Assembly (NCBI RefSeq): GCF_021726475.1
Contig: NZ_JAKJRU010000001.1
Coordinates: 1 to 64,000 of the forward strand
Reading direction: 5' to 3'
DNA: 64,000 nt
DNA from: Pseudomonas oligotrophica
Lineage (GTDB): Bacteria; Pseudomonadota; Gammaproteobacteria; Pseudomonadales; Pseudomonadaceae
The first letter of the stretch is position 1. Each line of letters opens with the position of its first letter. A program made the translations under genes and the position numbers. The notes under the pieces were generated by a model. That model saw nothing but the letters and a program-made list of their open reading frames with translations, was not told where the DNA came from and did no database searches. Of the stretch, positions 36,956-45,226 are shown piece by piece.

Positions 36956-36987
36956 GCCCCCGGGCCGCCCATTCAAGGAGAACACCC

Positions 36988-37494
36988 ATGGCCAAAGAAG
37001 GCTCGGTAGCCCCCAAGGAACGCATCAACGTCACCTTCAAGCCTGCCACCGGCGGCGCCCAGGAAGAGATCGAACTTCCCCTGAAACTCATGGTGCTCGG
37101 CGACTTCACCCAGCGCGCCGACGACCGCAAGATCGAAGACCGCAAGCCCATCGCCATCGACAAGAACAGCTTCGACGAGGTCCTGGCCAAGCAGGAACTG
37201 AACCTGACCTTCGGCGTGCCGAACCGCCTGCAGGACGAGCAGCGCGACGACGAGCTGGCCGTGCAGCTGCGCATCAACTCGATGAAGGACTTCAACCCGG
37301 CCAGCCTGGTCGATCAGGTTCCCGAGCTGCGCCGGCTGATGGAGCTGCGCGACGCCCTGGTCGCCCTCAAGGGCCCGCTGGGCAACGCCCCCGCCTTCCG
37401 CAAGGCCATCGAGAGCGTGCTGGCCGATGGCGACTCGCGCGAGCGCGTGCTCGGCGAGCTGGGCCTGGCCGCGAAAGAACACCTGGACGCCTGA
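36988..37494 (+). CDS. tssB: T6SS contractile sheath small subunit
   Basis: Small sheath protein (168 residues) that heterodimerises with TssC. Landmarks: SVAPKERINVTFKPATGGAQ, then LPLKLMVLGDFTQRADDRKI, the NLTFGVPNRLQDEQRDDELA segment, and FNPASLVDQVPELRRLMELR. An AAGGAG site precedes the ATG at 36988. Longer frames upstream overlap tssA and are not real. Confidence 0.97.
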   Translation: MAKEGSVAPKERINVTFKPATGGAQEEIELPLKLMVLGDFTQRADDRKIEDRKPIAIDKNSFDEVLAKQELNLTFGVPNRLQDEQRDDELAVQLRINSMKDFNPASLVDQVPELRRLMELRDALVALKGPLGNAPAFRKAIESVLADGDSRERVLGELGLAAKEHLDA

Positions 37495-37520
37495 TCACCT
37501 GGACAAGGAACGCCAACACC

Positions 37521-38999
37521 ATGAGCACTAGCGCAGCAGCCGTCGACAGCGGCACCCAACTGGCCGACCTCGGCATCCTCGACCGCATCATCGCCGAGAC
37601 CAGGCTCAGCCCCGACGACGAGGCCTACGACATCGCCAAGCGCGGCGTCTCGGCCTTCATCGAGGAACTGCTCAAGCCGCAGAACGAAAACGAGCCGGTG
37701 AAAAAGGCGCTGGTCGACCGCATGATCGCGGAGATCGACGCCAAGCTCAGCCAGCAGATGGACGAGATCCTCCATCATCCGCAATTCCAGGCCCTGGAAT
37801 CCTCCTGGCGCGGCCTCAAGTTGCTGGTCGACCGCACCAACTTCCGCGAGAACATCAAGCTCGAAATCCTCAACGCCTCCAAGCAGGACCTGCTGGATGA
37901 CTTCGAGGACAGCCCGGAAGTGGTCCAGTCGGGCCTGTACAAGCACATCTATACCGCCGAGTACGGCCAGTTCGGTGGCCAGCCGGTCGGCGCGCTGATC
38001 GCCAACTACTTCTTCGACCCGAGCGCCCCGGACATCAAGATGATGCAGTACGTGGCATCGGTCGCCAGCATGTCCCACGCGCCCTTCATCGCCGCCGCCG
38101 GCCCGAAATTCTTCGATCTGGAAAGCTTCACCGGCCTGCCGGACCTGAAGGACCTGAAGGATCACTTCGAAGGCCCGCAGTTCGCCAAGTGGCAAAGCTT
38201 CCGCGAGCAGGAAGACGCCCGCTACGTCGGCCTGACCGTACCGCGCTTCCTCCTGCGCAACCCCTACGACCCGGAAGACAACCCGGTCAAATCCTTCGTC
38301 TACAAGGAAAACGTCGCCGGCAGCCATGAGCACTACCTGTGGGGCAACACCGCCTACACCTTCGCCAGCCGCCTGACCGACAGCTTCGCCAAGTTCCGCT
38401 GGTGCCCGAACATCATCGGCCCGCAGAGCGGCGGCGCGGTGGAAGACCTGCCGCTGCACCACTTCGAAAGCATGGGCGAGATCGAGACCAAGATCCCGAC
38501 CGAAGTGCTGGTTTCCGACCGCCGCGAGTACGAGCTGGCCGAGGAAGGCTTCATTGCCCTGACCATGCGCAAGGGCAGCGACAACGCCGCGTTCTTCTCG
38601 GCCAACTCGGCGCAGAAGCCGAAGTTCTTCGGCAACAGCGAGGAAGGCAAGAACGCCGAGCTGAACTACAAGCTCGGCACCCAGCTGCCCTACCTGTTCA
38701 TCGTCAACCGCCTGGCGCACTACCTGAAGGTGCTGCAACGCGAGCAGATCGGCGCCTGGAAAGAGCGCACCGACCTCGAACTGGAACTGAACAAGTGGAT
38801 CCGCCAGTTCGTCGCCGACCAGGAAAACCCCAGCGCCGAAGTCCGCAGCCGCCGGCCGCTGCGCGCAGCCCAGGTCGTCGTCAGTGATGTGGAAGGCGAG
38901 CCAGGCTGGTACCGCGTCAGCCTGAACGTGCGCCCGCACTTCAAGTACATGGGCGCCGACTTCACCCTGTCGCTGGTCGGCAAGCTGGACAAGGAATAA
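37521..38999 (+). CDS. tssC: T6SS contractile sheath large subunit
   Basis: Large sheath protein (492 residues). Conserved TssC segments are ALESSWRGLKLLVDRTNF, EYGQFGGQPVGALIANYFF, YVASVASMSHAPFIAAAGP, RFLLRNPYDPEDNPVKSF, and near the C terminus ADQENPSAEVRSRRPLRAAQ. It is 26 bp downstream of tssB; together the two form the helical sheath around the Hcp tube. Confidence 0.98.
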   Translation: MSTSAAAVDSGTQLADLGILDRIIAETRLSPDDEAYDIAKRGVSAFIEELLKPQNENEPVKKALVDRMIAEIDAKLSQQMDEILHHPQFQALESSWRGLKLLVDRTNFRENIKLEILNASKQDLLDDFEDSPEVVQSGLYKHIYTAEYGQFGGQPVGALIANYFFDPSAPDIKMMQYVASVASMSHAPFIAAAGPKFFDLESFTGLPDLKDLKDHFEGPQFAKWQSFREQEDARYVGLTVPRFLLRNPYDPEDNPVKSFVYKENVAGSHEHYLWGNTAYTFASRLTDSFAKFRWCPNIIGPQSGGAVEDLPLHHFESMGEIETKIPTEVLVSDRREYELAEEGFIALTMRKGSDNAAFFSANSAQKPKFFGNSEEGKNAELNYKLGTQLPYLFIVNRLAHYLKVLQREQIGAWKERTDLELELNKWIRQFVADQENPSAEVRSRRPLRAAQVVVSDVEGEPGWYRVSLNVRPHFKYMGADFTLSLVGKLDKE

Positions 39000-39003
39000 G
39001 CAC

Positions 39004-39411
39004 TTGAACGGATACGGCAGCCTCTTCGAGCGCCTCGGTGGCGACGCCGATCGGCGTGCCGGCTGGAGCCGCGAGATCGCGGCGATGGCCTCGGTGGCTG
39101 CCCATCTGACCAAGATGCTCAGCACCCGGGCGGGCAGCGTGCAGACGCTGCCCGACTACGGGTTGCCCGATTTGAACGACATGCGCCTCTCGCTGCACGA
39201 CTCGCTGCAGCAGGCGCGTGCCGCCATCGAACGTTTCATCGAAGCGTACGAACCCCGCCTGCGCCAGGTCCGCGTCGTGCCGCTGCCACGCGATCACGAT
39301 CCGCTCACGCTCGCCTTCGCCATCGAAGGCCTGCTGGAGATCGAAGGCTGCAAGCGGCAGGTCAGTTTCTCCGCGCGCCTGGACGGCAGCGGCCAAGTCA
39401 GCGTGGAGTAA
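39004..39411 (+). CDS. tssE: T6SS baseplate protein TssE
   Basis: gp25-like wedge protein (135 residues), starting at a TTG 4 bp after the tssC stop and preceded by AAGGA. Recognisable are the N-terminal GYGSLFERLGGDA, HLTKMLSTRAGSVQTLPDYG (the gp25 LLxTxxGxxxxxxxYG pattern), LHDSLQQARAAIERFIEAYE with the conserved Glu, and the C-terminal strands LAFAIEGLLEIEGCKRQVSF. In canonical order tssF would follow; here an effector module intervenes. Confidence 0.93.
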   Translation: MNGYGSLFERLGGDADRRAGWSREIAAMASVAAHLTKMLSTRAGSVQTLPDYGLPDLNDMRLSLHDSLQQARAAIERFIEAYEPRLRQVRVVPLPRDHDPLTLAFAIEGLLEIEGCKRQVSFSARLDGSGQVSVE

Positions 39412-39420
39412 GGAAGCGCC

Positions 39421-41355
39421 ATGTCCGGTAAACCCGCCGCCCGCCTGGGCGACCCCACCGCCTGTCCCATCCCGGGTCATGGCAACAACCCGATCGCCGC
39501 CGGCTCGCCCGACGTGCTGTTCGACGGCCTACCGGCCGCACGCATGGGCGACGCCTCCGCCTGCGGCGGTGCGATGGCCAGCGCGGTGATCCCCACCGTA
39601 CTGATCAATGGCAAGCCAGCTGCGGTGATGGGCAGTGTGGGTAACCACGGCAATGTCGTCAGCGCCGGTTCGGGTACGGTGGTCATCGGCAGCAGCCACA
39701 ACGCGGCGCCCTTCCTCGCGCCTGCCGCCCTTGGAATTGCCAAGGCAGTTACTGCGGCGGCCGCTGCTGCAGAGGCCTTTCGCTCATCTGAGCCGATAGC
39801 CCGCGCCTGGCAGGAAGAGCCGGGTGACCTCGCGCCGTTGGGCGTTGAAGAGGAAGACGAAGAAGAGGAGCTGGTCGAGCAGCCGCAGCAACAGGCGCGC
39901 CAGGCCATCACCCTGCGAATCGGCGTGTTCTTCGACGGTACCGGCAACAACCTGGCCAATGCGACCGTGACCGAAAAGTGTCGCCAGGACGACCTGACCC
40001 TGCTGGACGAGCGCACCCTCGGCGAAGTCGTCGAATATTGCCGGGCTCATGGCTTCAGCGACAGCGAAGGCAAAGGCAAAGGCTTCTTTACCCAGACGCC
40101 GGACAATAGCTACGGCAACGCGCCGAGCAACGTGGCGCGGTTGTTCGACCTGTACCAGGACGATGCGACTCGGAGCCTGGCGAAGGAGGAGCGTAGCGCC
40201 TGCGTCAAGGTTTATCTGGAGGGTATCGGAACCCGTAGCGGCGAAGCCGACTCGCTTTACGGCCAGATCACCGGCCAAGGCGATACCGGGATACTGGCGC
40301 GGGTACAGCAAAGCCCGACGGAGATTTCCGAACAGCTCCGTCAACTGCTACGCAATAACCCTGAACTACAAATCGAGGGTATTGAATTCGATATTTTCGG
40401 TTTCAGCCGCGGCGCAGCGGCGGCCCGGCATTTCGCCAATGAGCTGCTCAAACCGCAAGGCGGTGTGTTGGCCCAAGCATTCAATAGTAGCTCGCCTGGC
40501 TTGTTCGGCAGTTTCGAGTGGGCCACCCATACGTGCATCAACTTTATCGGCTTGTTCGATACCGTGGCTGCCGTGCTCGATCCACTGAACGGCGACTATA
40601 GTCCAGCCGATCATCTCAACCCTGGCATCAATCTCTATCTGCCGCCCGGCTGCGCGCGTAAGGTGCTGCAACTGACTGCCCGCGACGAGAAGCGCTGGAA
40701 CTTCGCCCTCAACAGGGTCGCCCCGGATCACCAGGAAATCAGCCTGCCCGGAGCGCACTCGGATATTGGCGGCGGCTACCGCCCCCTGATGCTCGAGCGG
40801 CTGGTGCTGAGTCGCCCGCTCAGCTCCACAGTGCCGGCCAGCATGCCGCCCGAACAAACCCATGCCTCGCGCGAGACCTGGCGGCAATATTACCAATGGA
40901 AGGCCCTCGGCCTGCCTGACGAAGCGCTGAAGGAGCCCAAGGTCTGGCCCAGCCGTAAACCTGTATTTAACGAGCGCGGCTTCAAGCGGCCGCCGGAGGA
41001 CGTGGTCTACGGCCTACTGTCCATCGAACGCCAGGTTCGTGGCGAGTTGTCGCTTATCTATCTGCGAATAATGCGAGAGCTGGCTGTGCAATACGGCGTT
41101 CCGTTCGATTTTATCGACGAACAGGAAAGCACAACCGCAATACCCGCTGAGCTTCAAAAGATTGCCAGTCACCTTTTGGCATACGCCCAAGGGAGCCGGT
41201 ACGGCCTGGATGAAGAGGACGAGCGCCTGCTTTGGTCACGCTATATCCACCTCTCAGCTCACTGGACGCCCAGCAGTGGTCTGCTGATCAGCAAGCCAGC
41301 CCCCAATGTTCGCCTGACCTATAACAACAAGCCGCAACAGGATTATCCCGAATGA
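39421..41355 (+). CDS. PAAR-domain T6SS effector with DUF2235 lipase domain (Tle1-like)
   Basis: Specialised T6SS effector of 644 residues. An N-terminal PAAR spike-tip domain (about 1-95, KPAARLGDPTACPIPGHGNN, GSVGNHGNVVSAGSGTV) is joined by an Ala-rich helix and an acidic linker (about 139-152) to a DUF2235 alpha/beta-hydrolase domain (about 164-620). The hydrolase starts ITLRIGVFFDGTGNNLANAT. The nucleophile elbow is IFGFSRGAAAARHFANEL (GxSxG, S329), followed by GLFDTVAAV (D380) and the His candidates H446 (GAHSDIGGGY) and H610/H614 (YIHLSAHW). DUF2235 proteins include the Tle1 phospholipases that attack membranes of rival cells. Two lipoproteins follow with overlapping starts, probably immunity proteins. 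The C-terminal half has lower GC than its neighbours. It interrupts the core operon between tssE and tssF. Confidence 0.9.
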   Translation: MSGKPAARLGDPTACPIPGHGNNPIAAGSPDVLFDGLPAARMGDASACGGAMASAVIPTVLINGKPAAVMGSVGNHGNVVSAGSGTVVIGSSHNAAPFLAPAALGIAKAVTAAAAAAEAFRSSEPIARAWQEEPGDLAPLGVEEEDEEEELVEQPQQQARQAITLRIGVFFDGTGNNLANATVTEKCRQDDLTLLDERTLGEVVEYCRAHGFSDSEGKGKGFFTQTPDNSYGNAPSNVARLFDLYQDDATRSLAKEERSACVKVYLEGIGTRSGEADSLYGQITGQGDTGILARVQQSPTEISEQLRQLLRNNPELQIEGIEFDIFGFSRGAAAARHFANELLKPQGGVLAQAFNSSSPGLFGSFEWATHTCINFIGLFDTVAAVLDPLNGDYSPADHLNPGINLYLPPGCARKVLQLTARDEKRWNFALNRVAPDHQEISLPGAHSDIGGGYRPLMLERLVLSRPLSSTVPASMPPEQTHASRETWRQYYQWKALGLPDEALKEPKVWPSRKPVFNERGFKRPPEDVVYGLLSIERQVRGELSLIYLRIMRELAVQYGVPFDFIDEQESTTAIPAELQKIASHLLAYAQGSRYGLDEEDERLLWSRYIHLSAHWTPSSGLLISKPAPNVRLTYNNKPQQDYPE

Positions 41356-41987
41356 GAACCCTCCTGCTTACATGCGCAATATTTCTACTCGGTGGCTGCG
41401 CCACTAGTCACGGCCAGCCCGAACTGCCCTATCGCGCTTGGTTCGCCGGGATATTCGCTCCCGACTATATGGAGGTATGGGTCGAAAGCGTGGATGTGAT
41501 CGATCGCCGCGGGCTGGCCTACGAACGGGTCAGCGGCGGTGTGCCCTCCTATGCCAGCAGCGTGGCCGGCTGGCCGCCCAACCCGTCCGGCGGTGCGGGC
41601 AAGAATCTGCCCGGCATCGACTTGCCGGAAATCATCTTCGTGCGCTGGCAGTCGATGGTCGAGCCGCAGACTTACAACGTACGCATCAACATTCCGGAGT
41701 GGGTGCGCGAGGAAATGCTCAAACCACATTCAGCCTATTGCCGATGGGACGGCAAGGTGATCGACGGTTTATATCGCAAAGTCATCACCATCGGTCTGGC
41801 CCCCGGCGGCATCGCTAAGGCCTGGGTCGGCGGCCCCTGCCTGGACTCCATCGAAATCGGTCGCTTCGAAGCGGCTATCAGCAAGGTCGGACCATACGGC
41901 GGCACATCCAACGGAGAACACCGTCCCCTCTCCGAAAAAGCCAAGGCCTACATCGAGCAACACGGGGTGCCCTATGGCTCGTGGTAA
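41352..41987 (+). CDS. DUF2931-like lipoprotein, probable Tle1-type immunity protein
   Basis: A 211-residue lipoprotein with lipobox LLGGC (C16) after MRTLLLTCAIFLLGG. The mature part, with LPYRAWFAGIFAPDYMEVWV, VRWQSMVEPQTYNVRINIPE and KVITIGLAPGGIAKAWVGGP, resembles the DUF2931 family, which is often encoded next to T6SS phospholipases. The start overlaps the effector stop by 4 bp (ATGA), so toxin and partner are co-translated. Immunity to the upstream lipase in the periplasm is inferred from context, not from a known active motif. Confidence 0.75.
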   Translation: MRTLLLTCAIFLLGGCATSHGQPELPYRAWFAGIFAPDYMEVWVESVDVIDRRGLAYERVSGGVPSYASSVAGWPPNPSGGAGKNLPGIDLPEIIFVRWQSMVEPQTYNVRINIPEWVREEMLKPHSAYCRWDGKVIDGLYRKVITIGLAPGGIAKAWVGGPCLDSIEIGRFEAAISKVGPYGGTSNGEHRPLSEKAKAYIEQHGVPYGSW

Positions 41988-42336
41988 ACCCTCCTCACGC
42001 TGCGCCCGCCTGGCGCTCGCCACCCTCGCGCTGACATTGGCCGCCTGCACCAACACTTCCCCGCCGCCGCGCGAACTGGCCGGGCGCTACGAACTGGTCG
42101 GCGTGGTGGAAATGGGCTCGCGGCTGCTGCTCCATGAGCAAGGCACGTTCGAGGCGGTGCTCTACTACGGCAGCCTCGACATCCAGGGTCGAGGGCGCTG
42201 GGTAATGGTGGACGGGCAAGTTGAATTGCGCGAACGAGGGCCGAGGGCCTTCTTCGACAAGATGAGGCTGAAGCCACTCGGCAACTGCCTGCTCGTGGAC
42301 ATGGACACCTCCACGGGATGCTACCGCCGCCGCTAG
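41974..42336 (+). CDS. Small lipoprotein, possible second immunity protein
   Basis: A 120-residue lipoprotein with lipobox LAAC (C25) after a basic N terminus MARGKPSSRCARLALATLA. The mature region is beta-rich: ELAGRYELVGVVEMGSRLLL, GTFEAVLYYGSLDIQGRGRW, then RLKPLGNCLLVDMDTSTGCY with two late cysteines. I do not recognise a family; the shape resembles small beta-barrel/META-like lipoproteins. It overlaps the preceding lipoprotein gene by 14 bp and ends 50 bp before tssF. Role in protection against the PAAR-lipase effector is a guess from position. Confidence 0.68.
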   Translation: MARGKPSSRCARLALATLALTLAACTNTSPPPRELAGRYELVGVVEMGSRLLLHEQGTFEAVLYYGSLDIQGRGRWVMVDGQVELRERGPRAFFDKMRLKPLGNCLLVDMDTSTGCYRRR

Positions 42337-42386
42337 GAGCCCCGCCGCGCAAGCGCGCCGGACACGACAAGGATGAATCGTTAGAC

Positions 42387-44177
42387 ATGTCTTTCAACCA
42401 CCACTACCAAAGCGAACTCACCGCCCTGCGCCAGCTGGGCAAGCGCTTTTCCGAGCGCAGCCCGGCGCTGGCGCCGTTCCTCGGGCAGGCTGGACGCGAT
42501 CCGGATGTCGAGCGCCTGCTCGAAGGCTTCGCCTTTCTCACCGGACGGTTGCGGCAGAAACTCGACGACGAGCTGCCGGAGCTGACCCACTCGCTGATGC
42601 ACCTCTTGTGGCCGAATTACATGCGGCCGCTGCCGGCGTTCAGCATGCTGCAGTTCGATCCAGTCAAGCGCAGTGGCAAGGCGCTCAGCGTGCCGCGTCA
42701 CACGCCAGTCGAGGCCAAGCCGGTACGCGGAGTGACCTGCCGTTTCCGCACGGCCTATGCCACCGAGGTGCTGCCGCTGGAACTGACCGAGCTGAACTAC
42801 TCGGTCAAGGGCGACGGCGCCTTGCTGAGCCTGCGCCTGGGCATGACTGCCGATGGCCATCTGGGCGAGGTCGACGTGCGCCGGCTGCGGCTGCACCTGG
42901 CCGGCGAGCGTTACGTCAGCCAGATGCTTTACCTCAGCCTGCTGCGCCATCTTGACGGTATTCAGCTGATCGCACTGGATGCCCAGGGCAAGCCATTCAC
43001 CGACGCCCAGGGCCTGCCGTTGCCGCCCCTGGCGCTGGAGGCCGGCAAGGTGGAGCCGGTCGGTTTCCCCGAGGACGAGGCGCTGATCCCCTATCCGCTC
43101 AACACCTTTCGCGGCTACCGGCATCTGCAGGAATATTTCGCCTTCCAGGAAAAGTTTCTCTTCGTCGACCTCGGCGGCCTCGACGCGCTGCAACGCCTGC
43201 CAAAGGAGCGCCTGGAGCAGGCGCGCGGCTTCGAGCTACGCTTCGACATCCGCAAGGCCGGCGCGCAGCGCATCCGGCCGACGCGCGACAACGTGCGGCT
43301 GTACTGCACGCCGGTGGTGAACCTGTTCGAGCACGATGCCATCCCGGTGCGCCTGGACGGCAAGCAGGACCAGTACCTGGTGCGCCCCGCCGAGCTGGAC
43401 AGCAGCGGCTGCGGCATCTTCTCGGTCAACCGGGTCACCGGCTGGAAGCCGGGCGGCAAGGGCTACGAGGAGTACGTGCCGTTCGAGTCCTTCGAGCACG
43501 ACCCCAGCTTCGACGTCCCCGTGGCGCGCCCGCACTACAGCGTCCGCCAGCAACCGTCACTGCTCGGCGATGGCCTGGAAACCTACCTGGCGTTCGGCCT
43601 GCGTGACCTGGACGGCCACGAAACGCTGTCGATCGAGCTGACCTGCACCAACCAGAACCTGCCGCGCGAGCTGCGCCTGGGCGACATCTGCCTGCCCAGC
43701 GAGGACACGCCCGAATTCCTCACCTTTCGCAACATCAGCCCGGTCACGCCGAGCTATGCGCCGCCGCTGCACCGCGACTTCCTGTGGAAGCTGATCAGCA
43801 ACATGTCGCTCAACTACCTGTCGCTGGCCAACGTCGAGGCGCTCAAGGTGATCCTCGAGACCTACGACCTGCCGCGCTACTACGACCAGCACGCCGAGAA
43901 GGTCAGCAAGCGCCTGCTCGGCGGGCTGAAAGCCATCGCCCACCAGCATGTCGACCGACTGCACCGCGGCCTGCCGGTGCGCGGCGTGCGGACCGAACTG
44001 ACCATGGACCCGGACGGTTACTTGGGCGAAGGCGACCTGTTCCTGTTCGCCTCGGTGCTCAACGAATTCTTCGCACTCTACGCCAGCCTCAACTCGTACC
44101 ACGAGCTGCGCGTGAGCAGTACACAGGGAGAGGTGTACCAATGGACGCCGCGCATGGGGCAGCAGCCCCTACTTTGA
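42387..44177 (+). CDS. tssF: T6SS baseplate protein TssF
   Basis: Large baseplate component of 596 residues. The N terminus MSFNHHYQSELTALRQLGKR and DPDVERLLEGFAFLTGRLRQ, then LTHSLMHLLWPNYMRPLPAF, are diagnostic. The C-terminal part has LHRDFLWKLISNMSLNYLSL and ends with WTPRMGQQPLL. The ATG at 42387 is chosen over an upstream frame start at 42318. The 3' end overlaps tssG by 37 bp. Confidence 0.96.
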   Translation: MSFNHHYQSELTALRQLGKRFSERSPALAPFLGQAGRDPDVERLLEGFAFLTGRLRQKLDDELPELTHSLMHLLWPNYMRPLPAFSMLQFDPVKRSGKALSVPRHTPVEAKPVRGVTCRFRTAYATEVLPLELTELNYSVKGDGALLSLRLGMTADGHLGEVDVRRLRLHLAGERYVSQMLYLSLLRHLDGIQLIALDAQGKPFTDAQGLPLPPLALEAGKVEPVGFPEDEALIPYPLNTFRGYRHLQEYFAFQEKFLFVDLGGLDALQRLPKERLEQARGFELRFDIRKAGAQRIRPTRDNVRLYCTPVVNLFEHDAIPVRLDGKQDQYLVRPAELDSSGCGIFSVNRVTGWKPGGKGYEEYVPFESFEHDPSFDVPVARPHYSVRQQPSLLGDGLETYLAFGLRDLDGHETLSIELTCTNQNLPRELRLGDICLPSEDTPEFLTFRNISPVTPSYAPPLHRDFLWKLISNMSLNYLSLANVEALKVILETYDLPRYYDQHAEKVSKRLLGGLKAIAHQHVDRLHRGLPVRGVRTELTMDPDGYLGEGDLFLFASVLNEFFALYASLNSYHELRVSSTQGEVYQWTPRMGQQPLL

Positions 44178-45217
44178 GTGCAACAACCCCTACTTTGAGC
44201 GCAACATCCCCTGCCCTGAGCAGAGGGCCGCACGGCGCCGGGCTCGGCCGGCTGAGCCAGGGCATTCGCGAGTACAGCCTGTTCCAGGGCGTGTTGCTGG
44301 CGCTGGATCGCCTGCGCGCGGTGTATCCGGAGCTCGACGAGCAGGCCCTGTATGAGCGCCTGGACTTCCAGGCCAACCCGAGCCTTGGTTTTCCCGGTAG
44401 CGATATCGACGCCGTCGAGTTCTACGAGGACGACCGCGGCTGGCGCGCCCGGCTGCGGCTGAACCTGGTCAGCCTGTTCGGCGCCGGCTCGCCGCTGCCA
44501 GCCTTCTATGCCGACCAGGCGCTGGGCGACAGCATCGACGGCAACCCGACGCGCGAATTTCTCGACCTGTTCAACGACCGCCTGCAGCGCCTGCTGCTGC
44601 CGATCTGGCAGAAGTACCGCTACTACGCGCGCTTCACCACGGGCGCGCGCGACCCGCTGTCCGAACAGCTGTTCGCCCTCATCGGGCTCGGCGGCGAGCA
44701 GATCCGGGCGGCGAGCGAGCTGAACTGGAAGCGCCTGCTGCCCTACCTCGGCCTGCTCAGCCTACGCGCGCATTCGGCGGCGCTGATCGAGTCGGTGCTG
44801 CGCTACTACTTCAAGCACGCCGACCTGCGCATCGAGCAATGCCTGGAGCGCCAGGTCGACATCCTCGGCGAACAACAGAACCGCCTCGGCCGCGCCAACA
44901 GCCAGCTCGGCGAAAACCTCGTGCTGGGCGAACGGGTACGCGACCGCGGCGGCAAGTTCCGCATCCACATCCGCCAGCTCAGCTGGGACCGCTTTCACGA
45001 ATTCCTGCCGGTCGGCACGGGCTACCAGCCGCTCTGCGCGCTGGTGCGCTTCACCCTGCGCGACCCGCTGGACTACGACATCCGCCTGGCCCTGCGCCAG
45101 GACGACATCCGCGAGCTGCGCATCGGGGAAGGAAACCCCTGCCGCCTCGGCTGGACCAGCTGGCTCGGCACCGAACGGGCCGACGGCATGGTCACCCTCG
45201 GCAGCAAGCTTCATTAA
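44141..45217 (+). CDS. tssG: T6SS baseplate protein TssG
   Basis: Baseplate component of 358 residues that binds TssF. The conserved body starts GIREYSLFQGVLLALDRLRA, with RLDFQANPSLGFPGSDIDAV, LNLVSLFGAGSPLPAFYADQ, and LNWKRLLPYLGLLSLRAHSA. The first about 30 residues are unusual: a Thr/Ser/Ala-rich repeat (PTLSATT, PTLSATS, PALSRGP) encoded by a 21-bp tandem repeat. The start at 44141 lies inside the tssF end. An internal start after the repeat cannot be excluded. Confidence 0.94.
   Translation: MDAAHGAAAPTLSATTPTLSATSPALSRGPHGAGLGRLSQGIREYSLFQGVLLALDRLRAVYPELDEQALYERLDFQANPSLGFPGSDIDAVEFYEDDRGWRARLRLNLVSLFGAGSPLPAFYADQALGDSIDGNPTREFLDLFNDRLQRLLLPIWQKYRYYARFTTGARDPLSEQLFALIGLGGEQIRAASELNWKRLLPYLGLLSLRAHSAALIESVLRYYFKHADLRIEQCLERQVDILGEQQNRLGRANSQLGENLVLGERVRDRGGKFRIHIRQLSWDRFHEFLPVGTGYQPLCALVRFTLRDPLDYDIRLALRQDDIRELRIGEGNPCRLGWTSWLGTERADGMVTLGSKLH
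44167..44229 (+). repeat. 21-bp tandem repeat at the tssF/tssG junction
   Basis: Three copies with a 21-base period; the first two share CCCTACTTTGAG exactly, the third is diverged (CCCTGCCCTGAG). The first copy carries the tssF stop codon, and all three encode the Ser/Thr-rich N terminus of TssG. Confidence 0.7.
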
Positions 45218-45226
45218 GGAACCGAC

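Noticed and set aside
37314-39125. 603-residue minus-strand frame opposite tssC
   Set aside because: Antisense to one of the most conserved T6SS genes, with composition typical of a mirror frame.
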